Assembly: GCF_001278705.1 (NCBI RefSeq)
Contig: NZ_CP012600.1
Location: 682,190-746,189 of the forward strand
Source of the DNA: Bacillus gobiensis
GTDB taxonomy: Bacteria > Bacillota > Bacilli > Bacillales > Bacillaceae
Direction: 5' to 3'
DNA length: 64,000 nucleotides
Positions 42,741-50,058 of this stretch are shown here, one piece after another. The position numbers and the translations under genes are program-made. The notes beneath the pieces were generated by a model. It ran no database searches and was not told the origin of the DNA. It saw nothing but the letters and a program-made list of their open reading frames with translations. Position 1 is the stretch's first letter; each line of letters begins with the position of its first letter.

Positions 42741-43226
42741 CTATCCGTGATGTTTTTTATCTCTCGCAGGCAAAACCCGGTCTACAAGTTCAGGTGACAG
42801 ACATTGAATAGCACAGAAGCAAGTTAAATCTACTTCGATACAAAAATCTGTTTTTTCTAGACCGAAAAAGTCAGGATCGCATGGATGAACAACACTTACG
42901 GTATCTCCGTTCACGTCAACTGGTCGTAAAATAGAAAGTGTCGCACAGCAATCCTTCAAGTGTTCTACACGAAAGAAGATTGATTCAAAGCATTGAGTGT
43001 CATCGTTAAAACCACCAACGTTCCCAAAAGATGAAAACAATCCGCCTTTTTTATCAAATAATAGGAATGGAATAGTATCTCTGCCGGAAACTGTAGTCGG
43101 ACTTAGCAGGTTACTGAAGCAGCTTGTTGGGCAATTGTCTTCTACTGCTTCTTGCTCTGCCAATATTTGTTCAACCGCATCGCACACGCAGTTTTCAGAA
43201 TGGCCATGGTTCTTTCCGCAGCTCAT
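42741..43226 (-). CDS. cotY: Spore coat (crust) protein CotY
   Basis: 161 residues, very close to B. subtilis CotY (162). Cys-rich pattern shared with CotZ ([51 protein letters not shown]), with His-rich ends. Major structural protein of the crust. Upstream lies a SigK-type promoter; cotZ follows 142 bases downstream. Confidence 0.93.
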   Translation of the reverse strand: MSCGKNHGHSENCVCDAVEQILAEQEAVEDNCPTSCFSNLLSPTTVSGRDTIPFLLFDKKGGLFSSFGNVGGFNDDTQCFESIFFRVEHLKDCCATLSILRPVDVNGDTVSVVHPCDPDFFGLEKTDFCIEVDLTCFCAIQCLSPELVDRVLPARDKKHHG

Positions 43227-43271
43227 GGTTTCAGCTCCTTCATAAAAGGGTATTTGACTTTAGTCTTTAAC

Positions 43272-43298
43272 AACATATGTACACGTAACGATGTTGGT
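43272..43298 (-). promoter_or_regulatory. SigK-type promoter of cotY
   Basis: On the minus strand AC, 17 bases, CATATGTT, matching the SigK consensus (AC-N16/17-CATANNNT), 46 bases before the cotY ATG. Confidence 0.65.
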
Positions 43299-43332
43299 GT
43301 GGGCAAACGTCTATGTATACTAGAGAAATAAG

Positions 43333-43361
43333 AAAAGCAGAGCGTTTTTTGCTCTGCTTTT
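43333..43361 (-). terminator. Terminator after cotX
   Basis: AAAAGCAGAGC / GCTCTGCTTTT, 11-base perfect stem; T-run on the minus strand just after the cotX stop. Confidence 0.9.
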
Positions 43362-43364
43362 GTG

Positions 43365-43826
43365 TTAAAGAATATCTAGAGAAACAACTAGAGCCACCAA
43401 AATTTGGACTAGAAGCTGGATAGAAAGTGCAACATCTGTGTCTGTAGTTGTTACGTGAACGTCACGTGAGTTTTCGATGACAAGTTTTTGGCGGTTCGAT
43501 TGTTTAATTGCTGAAGCTTGAAGAAGTTCGGTTGAAATTTGCTCCGCCCTTGCGCTGTCAGCAATCGTAATGTTGATAACGAGGGCGATAGCTACTTGAA
43601 TAGCTACTTGGAGAGAAACAGCGACTTGTGTTTCGGTTGTTTGAACGTCGATGTCACATGAATCTTTAATAACGATTACTTCTGAAGAAAGCTGAGCGAT
43701 TTTGCTTAATTGATCTGCTTCTGTTTCAACAATGGAATCATCAGAGCATGCGTTTCTTTCACTTGCAACTGTTGGGTGACGGTCGGATCGATCCAACGCA
43801 ACCCAGCTGTACGGTTTTGAATCCAT
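43365..43826 (-). CDS. cotX: Spore coat protein CotX
   Basis: 153 residues from ATG 43826 (minus), seven bases after AAGGAGG. N-terminal DSKPYSWVALDRSDRHPTV, then two copies of the CotX repeat: EVIVIKDSCDIDVQTTETQVAVSLQ cut short here, and KLVIENSRDVHVTTTDTDVA, each followed by hydrophobic helices (VAIQVAIALVINITIADS; LLVQILVALVVSLDIL). Insoluble crust/outer coat protein. A GerE box lies upstream, and a frameshifted second copy lies at 45.6-46.0 kb. Confidence 0.93.
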   Translation of the reverse strand: MDSKPYSWVALDRSDRHPTVASERNACSDDSIVETEADQLSKIAQLSSEVIVIKDSCDIDVQTTETQVAVSLQVAIQVAIALVINITIADSARAEQISTELLQASAIKQSNRQKLVIENSRDVHVTTTDTDVALSIQLLVQILVALVVSLDIL

Positions 43827-43900
43827 ATATATTCCTCCTTCCATTTACTTTTATTAAATGTAAATAAGAGAGATTTTGTATAAGACATTTATCTTGATGA

Positions 43901-43912
43901 AATCACCTATTT
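43901..43912 (-). promoter_or_regulatory. GerE box upstream of cotX
   Basis: AAATAGGTGATT on the minus strand fits the GerE consensus RWWTRGGYNNYY at every position. A TTATACAAAAT element that could be the -10 region lies about 20 bases downstream. The same arrangement (box with one mismatch, and TTATACAAAATC) precedes the decayed cotX copy at 46097-46108. Confidence 0.6.
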
Positions 43913-43917
43913 TTTAG

Positions 43918-44205
43918 TTATTTGTCTTTTCTTCTGCGAATAATTTCTCTTAATGTTGTGTTTTTAGGAGCTTCCTGTACTTCCTCGGCTTCAGTTTTTT
44001 CTTGTTTCTGCTGCTTCTGCTTTTCAATAAATTCGTTGACTTGGGATTGCAGATCCTCTACGATTTGGCGGATTTGCTGCTTCTCGGCTGAAGACAGCTT
44101 ACGCTTATCATCTTCTGCAACATTGTTTTTCTTAAAAACATTTGAAACAAACAGCTGCATTAGAGAATCAGAAACATTTGGTGCATCTTTTGGATCATTA
44201 GACAT
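43918..44205 (-). CDS. cotW: Spore coat protein CotW
   Basis: 95 residues, highly charged: an N-terminal part (DSLMQLFVSNVFKKNNV), a long Lys/Glu/Gln coiled-coil-like stretch (KRKLSSAEKQQIRQIVEDLQ to EKQKQQKQEKTEAEE) and a basic end REIIRRRKDK. It corresponds to B. subtilis CotW (105) by position between cotV and cotX. Confidence 0.88.
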   Translation of the reverse strand: MSNDPKDAPNVSDSLMQLFVSNVFKKNNVAEDDKRKLSSAEKQQIRQIVEDLQSQVNEFIEKQKQQKQEKTEAEEVQEAPKNTTLREIIRRRKDK

Positions 44206-44244
44206 GTTATCACCTCTTTAATGTGGGATTAAAAGAGAAAGGGA

Positions 44245-44631
44245 TCAAAGAATATCTACTGTTGCGAGTATTGATAACAAAATCTTAAGCATAAATTGGA
44301 GGGTTACAGCAATGTCAACCGAGCTGACTGTAACTGTTACATGAGATGAATTTTCAATATATATGACCTTCATTTTTCTGTTTAGCCACTTCATATTTGA
44401 TGAAATCTGATTTCTAACGGAATCTGCTTTGTCACTGTCGGCAATGGTAAGCTGGATAACTAGTGCGATGATCGCTTGAACGGCAGCTTGAAGGGACAGC
44501 GCAATTTTGTTATTTGTTGAGTTTATCGTGATTGCTTCTGAACCGACGATATATATCGTTTCTTCTGCATCGCTCGTAAGTTCGGCAATTAATTGGCTAT
44601 AGAGAACTTCTGCATTTTCTACAATTGACAT
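44245..44631 (-). CDS. cotV: Spore coat protein CotV
   Basis: 128 residues, the B. subtilis CotV length, and of the same family as CotX: IYIVGSEAITINSTNNKIAL, hydrophobic AAVQAIIALVIQLTIADSDK, then MKVIYIENSSHVTVTVSSVD and the end LKILLSILATVDIL. First gene of the cotV-cotW pair, divergent from yjcA. Confidence 0.92.
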   Translation of the reverse strand: MSIVENAEVLYSQLIAELTSDAEETIYIVGSEAITINSTNNKIALSLQAAVQAIIALVIQLTIADSDKADSVRNQISSNMKWLNRKMKVIYIENSSHVTVTVSSVDIAVTLQFMLKILLSILATVDIL

Positions 44632-44758
44632 ATCTTCACTCCCTTCTCTCTATATCATTAGTAAATGCAGGTCACAAGCATAGTGGAATAAGAAAAACAT
44701 CCAATCACCCGCCCAAATTAATCGGACAAGTTTCGGCTCATGATTCTTAGGCAATGCG

Positions 44759-44766
44759 CATACATT
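44759..44766 (+). promoter_or_regulatory. SigE-type -10 element before yjcA
   Basis: CATACATT fits the SigE -10 consensus (CATACANT) 40 bases before the yjcA start. The element is also preserved in the decayed second copy (46240-46247). Confidence 0.4.
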
Positions 44767-44805
44767 GGAAAGGAGAGAGATATTAAAAGGAAGTGCGATC
44801 ATTTG

Positions 44806-45162
44806 ATGATGGAAAGCTGGCTGGAACTGATGATTTATTCTTTTGCAGTTTTTCGACTGACAAGGCTGATCGTATCTGACACGATCACTTCATCCTTTAG
44901 GAGCATTTTTCATGAAGAAGTAGAAGAAGTTGATGAAGAAGGTCATAAGGAAACCTATTTGCTTATAAAGGGTAATGGTGTGAAGGCATGGTTTGGTGAG
45001 TTAATTAGCTGTTATTGGTGTACTGGCATATGGAGTGCGGGAATCCTGCTTTTTGTAAATTACTTGTTACCCGGACTTGGGGAATGGCTGATGGCGATTC
45101 TTGCCCTTGCAGGGATTGCAGCTCTATTAGAAACGATTATTAGAAAATTATTGGAAGATTGA
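44806..45162 (+). CDS. yjcA: DUF1360 sporulation protein YjcA
   Basis: 118 residues from ATG 44806 (TTG 44803 and ATG 44809 are alternatives; AAAAGGAAG site). Membrane protein of the DUF1360 family: N-terminal helix ELMIYSFAVFRLTRLIVSDT, a charged acidic insert (EEVEEVDEEGHKE), CYWCTGIWSAGILLFVNYL with the family's CxxC, and a last helix. In B. subtilis it lies next to cotV. A remnant of a second copy is found near 46.3 kb. Confidence 0.85.
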   Translation: MMESWLELMIYSFAVFRLTRLIVSDTITSSFRSIFHEEVEEVDEEGHKETYLLIKGNGVKAWFGELISCYWCTGIWSAGILLFVNYLLPGLGEWLMAILALAGIAALLETIIRKLLED

Positions 45163-45229
45163 GACAGATGTCCAGAAACAAATGTAGTTCGATTCATATA
45201 ATATGCTATAAAAAAGGGAAGGAAATATT

Positions 45230-45350
45230 ATGAATGAAAAGCAAATGCCTTCCCGCATTTTCTAAAGAAGTATTTTCATAAATATTAATCTATAAAAACA
45301 CCGTTAATGAAAAGCGGCTTTAGTCTGCTGCAAAACAAAAATCATGTTTA
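45230..45350 (+). pseudogene. Decayed copy of the small 41-residue spore gene
   Basis: ATG 45230 with GGAAGG upstream reads MNEKQMPSRIF then stops. The following bases (GAAAAGCGGCTTTAGTCTGC) align with the intact copy's AAAAAGCGGCTGCGGCTGC. Upstream, both copies share CAGATGTCCAGAAAC and GATTCATATAATATG, so this is the first-copy paralogue, broken by an early stop and indels. Confidence 0.65.
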
Positions 45351-45408
45351 ATATCCATTTTTTATAAATTCTCCGAAAGCTTTTTTAGCTACATAAAAAA
45401 TGTATTTG

Positions 45409-45580
45409 GAGAACAGTTAATAAATTGATTTAATCGTTATACCGGCAGCGTAACTCTACATGAAAAAATTACATTCTGACAAAATGCAGCTCAAATTAGC
45501 AGTCGTACGAAGAAATTTGCCTATTAGACAGAACAATGGTTGATTTCGCAAGAAAAAAATCCGCCAATTTTAGTTTTTTC
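45409..45580 (+). pseudogene. Decayed copy of the 72-residue gene
   Basis: Stretches TTATACCGGCAGCGTAACT and GAACAATGGTTGATTTCGCA match the intact gene at 46719-46937 (TTTACCGGCAGCATAATTA, GAACAATGGTTGATTGCGCA), but stop codons and indels fill the frame. It closes the first unit of the tandem duplication. Confidence 0.65.
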
Positions 45581-45588
45581 AGTAAACC

Positions 45589-46034
45589 TTATTTAATATC
45601 TATAGAAGCGACTAGAGCCACCAAGATTTGGACAAGATGTTGGATGGAAAGTGCCACGTCTGTATCTGTAGTTGTCACGCTAACGTCGCGAGATTTTTCG
45701 ATGACGAGTTTTTGTCGATTTGCTTGTTTAATAGACGAGGCCTGAAAAAGTTCGGTTGAAATTTGCTCTGCTCTTTTACTGTCAGCAATTGTAAGGTTAA
45801 TAACGAGGGCAATCGCTATTTGTAAAGCTGCTTGCAGAAAATCAGCTTCTTGTGTTTAGTTGTTTGAACGTCAATGTCCAAAGAATCTTTAATAACAATT
45901 ACTTCTGAAGAAAGTTGAGCGATTTTACTTAGTTGATCTGCCTCTGTATTAACATCATCTCTTTTGTCACTAAAATTATTTGGATGACGGTCAGAGCAAT
46001 CAAATGCAACCCGGTTGTATGGTGTTGAATTCAT
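45589..46034 (-). pseudogene. cotX: Frameshifted second copy of cotX
   Basis: Starts at ATG 46034 (minus) with an intact GGAAGGAGG site and reads MNSTPYNRVAFDCSDRHPN, then EVIVIKDSLDIDVQTT. A one-base deletion near 45856 (GTTTCGGTTG in cotX, GTTTAGTTG here) shifts the frame. The other frame continues with ALQIAIALVINLTIADS and KLVIEKSRDVSVTTTDTDVA to IDIK and a stop at 45589. The nucleotide similarity to cotX is high throughout. Confidence 0.85.
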
Positions 46035-46224
46035 ATCTATTATTCCTCCTTCCGTTTACATTTATTAAATGTAACATGAATGATTTTGTATAACGAATTC
46101 ACCTATTTTTAAATATTTGACTGTATTTCTGCCTAAAAATCCTCTTAGCACTGCATCTTCACAGCCTAATTTCCTTAAGTCTAAGGTTTCAGATCCTTAA
46201 ACTCCGCCTCAGTTACAGCTCATG

Positions 46225-46430
46225 TTTCTTAAAGAAGGCGCATACATTGGAATGGAGTTCTAAGTATAGGAATTACGGTCAATTGAGGGTGGAAATATGA
46301 ATATTTTTGGATGTTTATTCTTTTTTCACGAAGAAGCTCTTATAAAAAGCAGATGCAATACTTTCACTTGCAGGTATTGTTGATCTATTAGAAACAATTA
46401 CTAGAAAATTGCTGAATGTTAAGTCAGATG
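46225..46430 (+). pseudogene. yjcA: Remnant of a second yjcA copy
   Basis: GGCGCATACATTGGAATGGA matches the yjcA leader (GCGCATACATTGGAAAGGA), and GCAGGTATTGTTGATCTATT with the following GAAAC..ACTAGAAAATTG matches the yjcA 3' end. The middle, including the membrane segments, is deleted. Confidence 0.65.
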
Positions 46431-46454
46431 TCCAGAAACTTATGAATTATGATT

Positions 46455-46462
46455 CATATAAT
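46455..46462 (+). promoter_or_regulatory. SigK-like -10 element before the 41-residue gene
   Basis: CATATAAT with an AC about 15 bases upstream, 32 bases before the ATG; the same element is kept in the decayed copy. Confidence 0.45.
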
Positions 46463-46494
46463 ATGTTATCTGAAAAGAAAGGAAGGAAAACACA

Positions 46495-46620
46495 ATGAAC
46501 CAAATGCATAAGCCTTCCCCTCGTATACAAAAGCAGGTCTCTCAAAACTATCAATCTACGTTGAAAAAACCGATAAAAAAAAGCGGCTGCGGCTGCAAAA
46601 AGAAAAAATATTCGAACTAA
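46495..46620 (+). CDS. Small Lys/Cys-rich protein, probably spore-associated
   Basis: 41 residues: MNQMHKPSPRIQKQVSQNYQ, then a basic tail with KKSGCGCKKKKYSN. GGAAGG precedes the ATG. Size, basic Cys-x-Cys tail, SigK-like element and placement among coat genes suggest a small spore protein (this place holds minor spore genes in B. subtilis), but I do not recognise the family. It is the intact member of the duplicated pair; the other is at 45230. A weak terminator follows (46622-46648). Confidence 0.6.
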   Translation: MNQMHKPSPRIQKQVSQNYQSTLKKPIKKSGCGCKKKKYSN

Positions 46621-46718
46621 AGAAGCCGGCTGATGTCGGTTTTTTTCTCTTTATTTTAAAGCCTCTTCCCAAATTCTTGCGGGCTGCATATTAATGCAGT
46701 GGAAGGGAGGAGCATCCG

Positions 46719-46937
46719 TTGAACAGCTTTGAAAAAATGATTGAATCGATTTACCGGCAGCATAATTATGACATTAGCAAGCATGAGAAAATAATAATTA
46801 AAAATGAACGAGCATTTGATAAGTTCCAGATATCAGCTGATAATTTTGATCGGGAAATGGATAAATTTGACAGTCAGACCGAACAATGGTTGATTGCGCA
46901 AGGAAAAAAATCTGACTCATTTGGGATTTTCATGTGA
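46719..46937 (+). CDS. Hypothetical 72-residue protein in the coat island
   Basis: TTG start eight bases after GGGAGGAG. The product is hydrophilic and helical, with heptad-like acidic/basic pattern (FEKMIESIYRQHNYDISKHE, DNFDREMDKFDSQTEQWLIA). No known domain recognised. A decayed paralogue lies at 45409-45580, so the gene was part of the duplicated unit. Likely sporulation-linked by context only. Confidence 0.6.
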   Translation: MNSFEKMIESIYRQHNYDISKHEKIIIKNERAFDKFQISADNFDREMDKFDSQTEQWLIAQGKKSDSFGIFM

Positions 46938-46955
46938 ACCTATGCATTTATCCAA

Positions 46956-46981
46956 ACAAAATACATTCATCTTCATACAGT
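46956..46981 (+). promoter_or_regulatory. SigK promoter of yjcZ
   Basis: AC, exactly 16 bases, CATACAGT: a consensus mother-cell late promoter, 24 bases before the yjcZ ATG. Confidence 0.7.
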
Positions 46982-47004
46982 ATGAGAAAGGGAGGTGAAT
47001 GCAC

Positions 47005-47121
47005 ATGGGCTACGGATACGGCGGATATGGCTACGGAGGTGGCTATGGCGGTTCGGGGTTTGTTCTAGTGGTTGTTTTGTTCATTCTTTTGATTATCGTA
47101 GGCGCTTCTTTTTATAGTTAA
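47005..47121 (+). CDS. yjcZ: YjcZ family sporulation protein
   Basis: 38 residues: a Gly/Tyr-rich head ([16 protein letters not shown]) and one membrane helix ([20 protein letters not shown]). This is the classic YjcZ/YhcZ-type tiny sporulation protein. AAAGGGAGGTG lies just before the ATG and a SigK promoter upstream. In B. subtilis yjcZ lies near spoVIF, as here. Confidence 0.88.
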   Translation: MGYGYGGYGYGGGYGGSGFVLVVVLFILLIIVGASFYS

Positions 47122-47140
47122 TCAATCGAAAGGACGAATG

Positions 47141-47174
47141 AAAGGTGCGGTCGATTAAAACCGTACCTTTTTTT
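47141..47174 (+). terminator. Terminator after yjcZ
   Basis: AAAGGTGCGGT / ACCGTACCTTT with an eight-base loop and seven T. Confidence 0.85.
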
Positions 47175-47219
47175 GTTTGATTCAGCGGATTAGAAAATAG
47201 GGGAGTTTATGAACCAAGC

Positions 47220-47245
47220 ACAAAATTGTTTTTTCTTCATACAAT
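47220..47245 (+). promoter_or_regulatory. SigK promoter of spoVIF
   Basis: AC, 16 bases, CATACAAT, matching the SigK consensus. It is nearly identical in layout to the yjcZ promoter (ACAAAAT...CTTCATACA in both). Confidence 0.7.
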
Positions 47246-47277
47246 ATCCTATCACTCCCATAAAAGGAGGCAGTTAA

Positions 47278-47529
47278 ATGGACAATCAATTTTTCAAAAA
47301 TGTTGAAAAGAAAACGGGCGTCAATATGAAAGATGTATTGGAGCTTGCCAATTCATTGCAGCATGCGAATTTTAAAGATGAAAAGACGGTAAGAGGCGTA
47401 ATCCAACGGGTAGCCCAAATGGCTAATCGAAAAGTTCCAAAAGAAATGGAAGATAAAATCGTCCAATCGATTACTAGCGGAAAAGAAAAGCTTGATTTTG
47501 GAACGATCAGCAAAATGATGAAAAAATAA
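47278..47529 (+). CDS. spoVIF: Stage VI sporulation protein F
   Basis: 83 residues (B. subtilis SpoVIF/YjcC about 88): MDNQFFKNVEKKTGVNMKDV, then a helical body ending GKEKLDFGTISKMMKK. SpoVIF is needed for correct coat assembly and spore resistance through GerE. AAAAGGAGG precedes the ATG and a SigK promoter lies upstream. Confidence 0.9.
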   Translation: MDNQFFKNVEKKTGVNMKDVLELANSLQHANFKDEKTVRGVIQRVAQMANRKVPKEMEDKIVQSITSGKEKLDFGTISKMMKK

Positions 47530-47547
47530 AGATATTACAATTCTACT

Positions 47548-47585
47548 GCAGAGTGAAACAGATATGTTTCACTCTGCTTTTTTTT
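47548..47585 (+). terminator. Terminator after spoVIF
   Basis: GCAGAGTGAAAC / GTTTCACTCTGC, 12-base perfect stem, then eight T. Confidence 0.93.
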
Positions 47586-47682
47586 AAAAGGTAACACTGT
47601 TCATTATATGGAATAGATAATTGTGAGTTTAAAATGAAAATGAAAGGGGAAAGGACATCACAATGGGAAGGAGGCGTATGAA

Positions 47683-47925
47683 ATGATTTATGCTCCGCAC
47701 GTTCAGCTTGACCAATACATACAATACGCGAGCAGGATGAACCGAAAAAGCAATTATGCCCAAGTCTCAAAAGTGAAGAGCATCCAAGGGGAACTCGTTT
47801 ACCGTGAGCTGGAAAAAAACACCCCAAAAAGCTATCAGCCAAATTGGGGTGGAAATCGTAAACGCCGTCAGAACAATTTTTATTCTGAGAATGGAAAAGG
47901 CAGGTACTTTCAAGAATATGTTTAA
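47683..47925 (+). CDS. Hypothetical 80-residue protein
   Basis: ATG 47683 follows AAGGAGG at a good distance. MIYAPHVQLDQYIQYASRMN, then a polar, basic, Asn-rich C-terminal part (NWGGNRKRRQNNFYSENGKG). No transmembrane segment or known motif. Located between spoVIF and yjcF, where B. subtilis has small unknown genes. Confidence in it being a gene comes from the ribosome-binding site and clean frame. Confidence 0.65.
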   Translation: MIYAPHVQLDQYIQYASRMNRKSNYAQVSKVKSIQGELVYRELEKNTPKSYQPNWGGNRKRRQNNFYSENGKGRYFQEYV

Positions 47926-47959
47926 ACCTTAAAAAACAACCTTTTCACACAATGGTTTT

Positions 47960-48385
47960 TTACAGTTTTTCCTTTATCATTTTAACGTGCGGGATTCCTG
48001 CAGCCAAAAACTCTCCAGATACAGTTTTATAGCCTTGAGCTTCGTAGAAGACAGCTGCTTGGACTTGAGAATATAACAGAAAAGAAGATGCCCCAAGCTT
48101 AGCCGCCGCTTCTTCGAGAGCATTCACAATCTGTTTTCCGCAACCTTTGGATCGGTAGGATTTTAATACACAAATGCGTTCGAGCTTTCCCATACCTTCG
48201 AATAATCGAGTTCTCCCGGCAGCAACCGGCTTCTCTCCATCATACAATACAACGTGGACAGAGGTCTCATCAAGTTCATCCATCTCGATTTCCGGAGATA
48301 CTTTCTGTTCGTTAATAAATACTTCATTTCTTATAGATAAAGCATCTTTCCGTTGTTGATCAGTTTCTGCAATTGTTGCTATCAA
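47960..48385 (-). CDS. yjcF: GNAT acetyltransferase YjcF
   Basis: 141 residues (B. subtilis about 140). Coenzyme-A-binding motif ERICVLKSYRSKGCGKQIVN with the usual Q/R-x-x-G-x-G/A pattern in slightly varied form, and a C-terminal YEAQGYKTVSGEFLAAGIPH. It follows yjcG by three bases, so the two are cotranscribed. Substrate unknown. Confidence 0.9.
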   Translation of the reverse strand: MIATIAETDQQRKDALSIRNEVFINEQKVSPEIEMDELDETSVHVVLYDGEKPVAAGRTRLFEGMGKLERICVLKSYRSKGCGKQIVNALEEAAAKLGASSFLLYSQVQAAVFYEAQGYKTVSGEFLAAGIPHVKMIKEKL

Positions 48386-48388
48386 TAT

Positions 48389-48904
48389 TTATTCTCCTTC
48401 TCCTAAAATGAATGTGTCATACACAGTCCAAGACCCGTTTTCGAGCTGATAAAGCAAATGAAAACGATCGATTGTCTCTTCATGGGCAGCGTCTGTCATT
48501 TTTAACGAGCTAAGCACATCGGAATGTTCATCTTCAGATATCTTTTGGGCTACTGTCACATGCGGAACAAAAGGATTTTCCGGTTCTGCGTCCAAGCTAT
48601 CATTATGAATAGCCTCATAAAGATGGTTCAACTCTTTTGTCGGTTCAATCTTCATGTAAATCACATTATTTACAGGGGCAAATGAGCTGTATTTTGTTAT
48701 GTTTATAGTCACTGGGTTTAACTTTTTTGCCGTTGCTTTCAGCTTTGGAACAAGAGCGTGAATGACTTCAGTGCTTGCTTCAAAAGCCGGTTTCAATGTT
48801 ATATGAGGAGGAATGAGTGCATAATTTGGATCGTAACGTTTACGGTAAGAATTTGCGATATCCTGGAGTTTTTTTGAAGGAAATAAAACAATTCCGTATT
48901 TCAT
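48389..48904 (-). CDS. yjcG: 2H phosphoesterase family protein YjcG
   Basis: 171 residues with two H-x-T motifs, PPHITLKP and VPHVTVAQ, about 90 residues apart: the catalytic histidines of the LigT/2H phosphoesterase superfamily. Such enzymes cleave 2',3'-cyclic or related RNA phosphoesters; the natural substrate is not known. Matches B. subtilis YjcG in position and length. Confidence 0.92.
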   Translation of the reverse strand: MKYGIVLFPSKKLQDIANSYRKRYDPNYALIPPHITLKPAFEASTEVIHALVPKLKATAKKLNPVTINITKYSSFAPVNNVIYMKIEPTKELNHLYEAIHNDSLDAEPENPFVPHVTVAQKISEDEHSDVLSSLKMTDAAHEETIDRFHLLYQLENGSWTVYDTFILGEGE

Positions 48905-48948
48905 AGTGAACCTCCTTAGTGTTTCATATTATATAGTATACCAAAAAA

Positions 48949-49683
48949 TTAAGGAGACATTGAGAGCATCTTCTTTAAAGCATGCGTGATCAATGGCTGC
49001 CAATACGTCCATTTATGATCACCGTCAAAGCTTTCAAAATAATAAATGCCATTTTTATTCTCGAGCAGCTGTTTTAATTCTTGATTTGGTTTGACAAAAT
49101 CAAGAACCTGTTTGTCTGAGGTGTGTACTTCAGTCTCTTTTGTGCCGATTTGATGATAGATGCTTAAGAGATGAAGGGACTCGGTATCTTTTATCGCTTG
49201 TAAAACATGTTGATCGACATAAGGCGATTGCATGATGATATTGCCGAAAATATTTGGATAGTCAAGAGCGGTCATCAAGGAAACGGTCGCGCCCAGTGAG
49301 TCGCCGATTAACGTTCGGCCGGTACCAACCTGATAAGTCGAAAATTTTTCGTCAATGAATGGGATGAGCTCTTTTGCCAAAAATCGTTTATACGCATTAA
49401 ATTTTGTTCCTTCTGGATGATAGGTGTTTCTCCGTTCACTGACACTGTTGTATGGTATACCGACAATTATGCATCTTTCCATACTTCCGTCATTCATAAG
49501 AGCTTCTGCCTGACGGGCAATTCGTCCTAATCGAAAATAATCATTACCGTCTTGGGCAATAATGACATGGTACGTGTACAACGGTGAAAAGGTTTTGGGC
49601 AAATACGTCAATACATCCATATGTTCGGCTAATTCGTTCGAATAAAGCTTTTCCTCGTTTATAACACCTTTTTTGCTAGTCAC
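48949..49683 (-). CDS. yjcH: Esterase-family alpha/beta hydrolase YjcH
   Basis: 244 residues from GTG 49683 (minus), six bases after GGGGGA; the frame extends upstream without a site. Esterase D/enterochelin-esterase-like fold: VIIAQDGNDYFRLGRIARQA, IVGIPYNSVSERRNTYHPEG, nucleophile Ser in LIGDSLGATVSL, and a late DGDHKWTYW with the catalytic His. Cytoplasmic. Third gene of the yjcH-yjcG-yjcF cluster. Confidence 0.9.
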   Translation of the reverse strand: MTSKKGVINEEKLYSNELAEHMDVLTYLPKTFSPLYTYHVIIAQDGNDYFRLGRIARQAEALMNDGSMERCIIVGIPYNSVSERRNTYHPEGTKFNAYKRFLAKELIPFIDEKFSTYQVGTGRTLIGDSLGATVSLMTALDYPNIFGNIIMQSPYVDQHVLQAIKDTESLHLLSIYHQIGTKETEVHTSDKQVLDFVKPNQELKQLLENKNGIYYFESFDGDHKWTYWQPLITHALKKMLSMSP

Positions 49684-49815
49684 AACTATTCCCCCGCAAT
49701 TGCAAAAAATTAAAGCGTTTCCATCTATTGTCACAAAAAGTATAATTTTTATGATTACCTATAGTTTAGCAAAGAACAAGCATGGAAGAAAAGATAAAAA
49801 CTTTTATATAAGCTC

Positions 49816-49844
49816 TTGAAAAATAGGATGGAGTACGTTAAAGT
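49816..49844 (+). promoter_or_regulatory. Promoter of metI-metC
   Basis: TTGAAA, 17 bases, TAAAGT, 28 bases before the S-box. Confidence 0.7.
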
Positions 49845-49871
49845 AAAGAAAAATTAGAATATACGAATACG

Positions 49872-49996
49872 TTCTTATCATGAGAGGTGGAGGGACTGGC
49901 CCGAAGAAACCTCAGCAACCGGTTATGCATGCTGTTCAATCAGCTTGCACCAAGGTGCTAAATCCAGCAAGCGTTCTTTTGCTTGAAAGATAAGAG
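49872..49996 (+). promoter_or_regulatory. SAM-I riboswitch (S-box)
   Basis: Canonical S-box: TCTTATC pairs with GATAAGA as P1; inside lie ATGAGAGGTGGAGGGACTGG, CCGAAGAAACCTCAGCAACC, TTGCACCAAGGTGCTAAATC and CCAGCAAGC. It binds S-adenosylmethionine and drives termination of the methionine operon when methionine is plentiful. Confidence 0.97.
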
Positions 49997-50004
49997 GAAG
50001 AGTT

Positions 50005-50040
50005 AAACCCTTCTTCTTATGAAGAAGGGTTTTTAATTTT
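50005..50040 (+). terminator. S-box-controlled terminator
   Basis: AAACCCTTCTTC / GAAGAAGGGTTT with a TTAT loop, then T-rich sequence, 19 bases before metI. Confidence 0.93.
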
Positions 50041-50058
50041 TAAAGGGATGGTGTCCAA

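Noticed and set aside
46719..46937. Phage or toxin-antitoxin origin for the 72-residue gene
   Set aside because: The gene belongs to the duplicated coat unit with a matching decayed copy, so a sporulation-related role is more likely.
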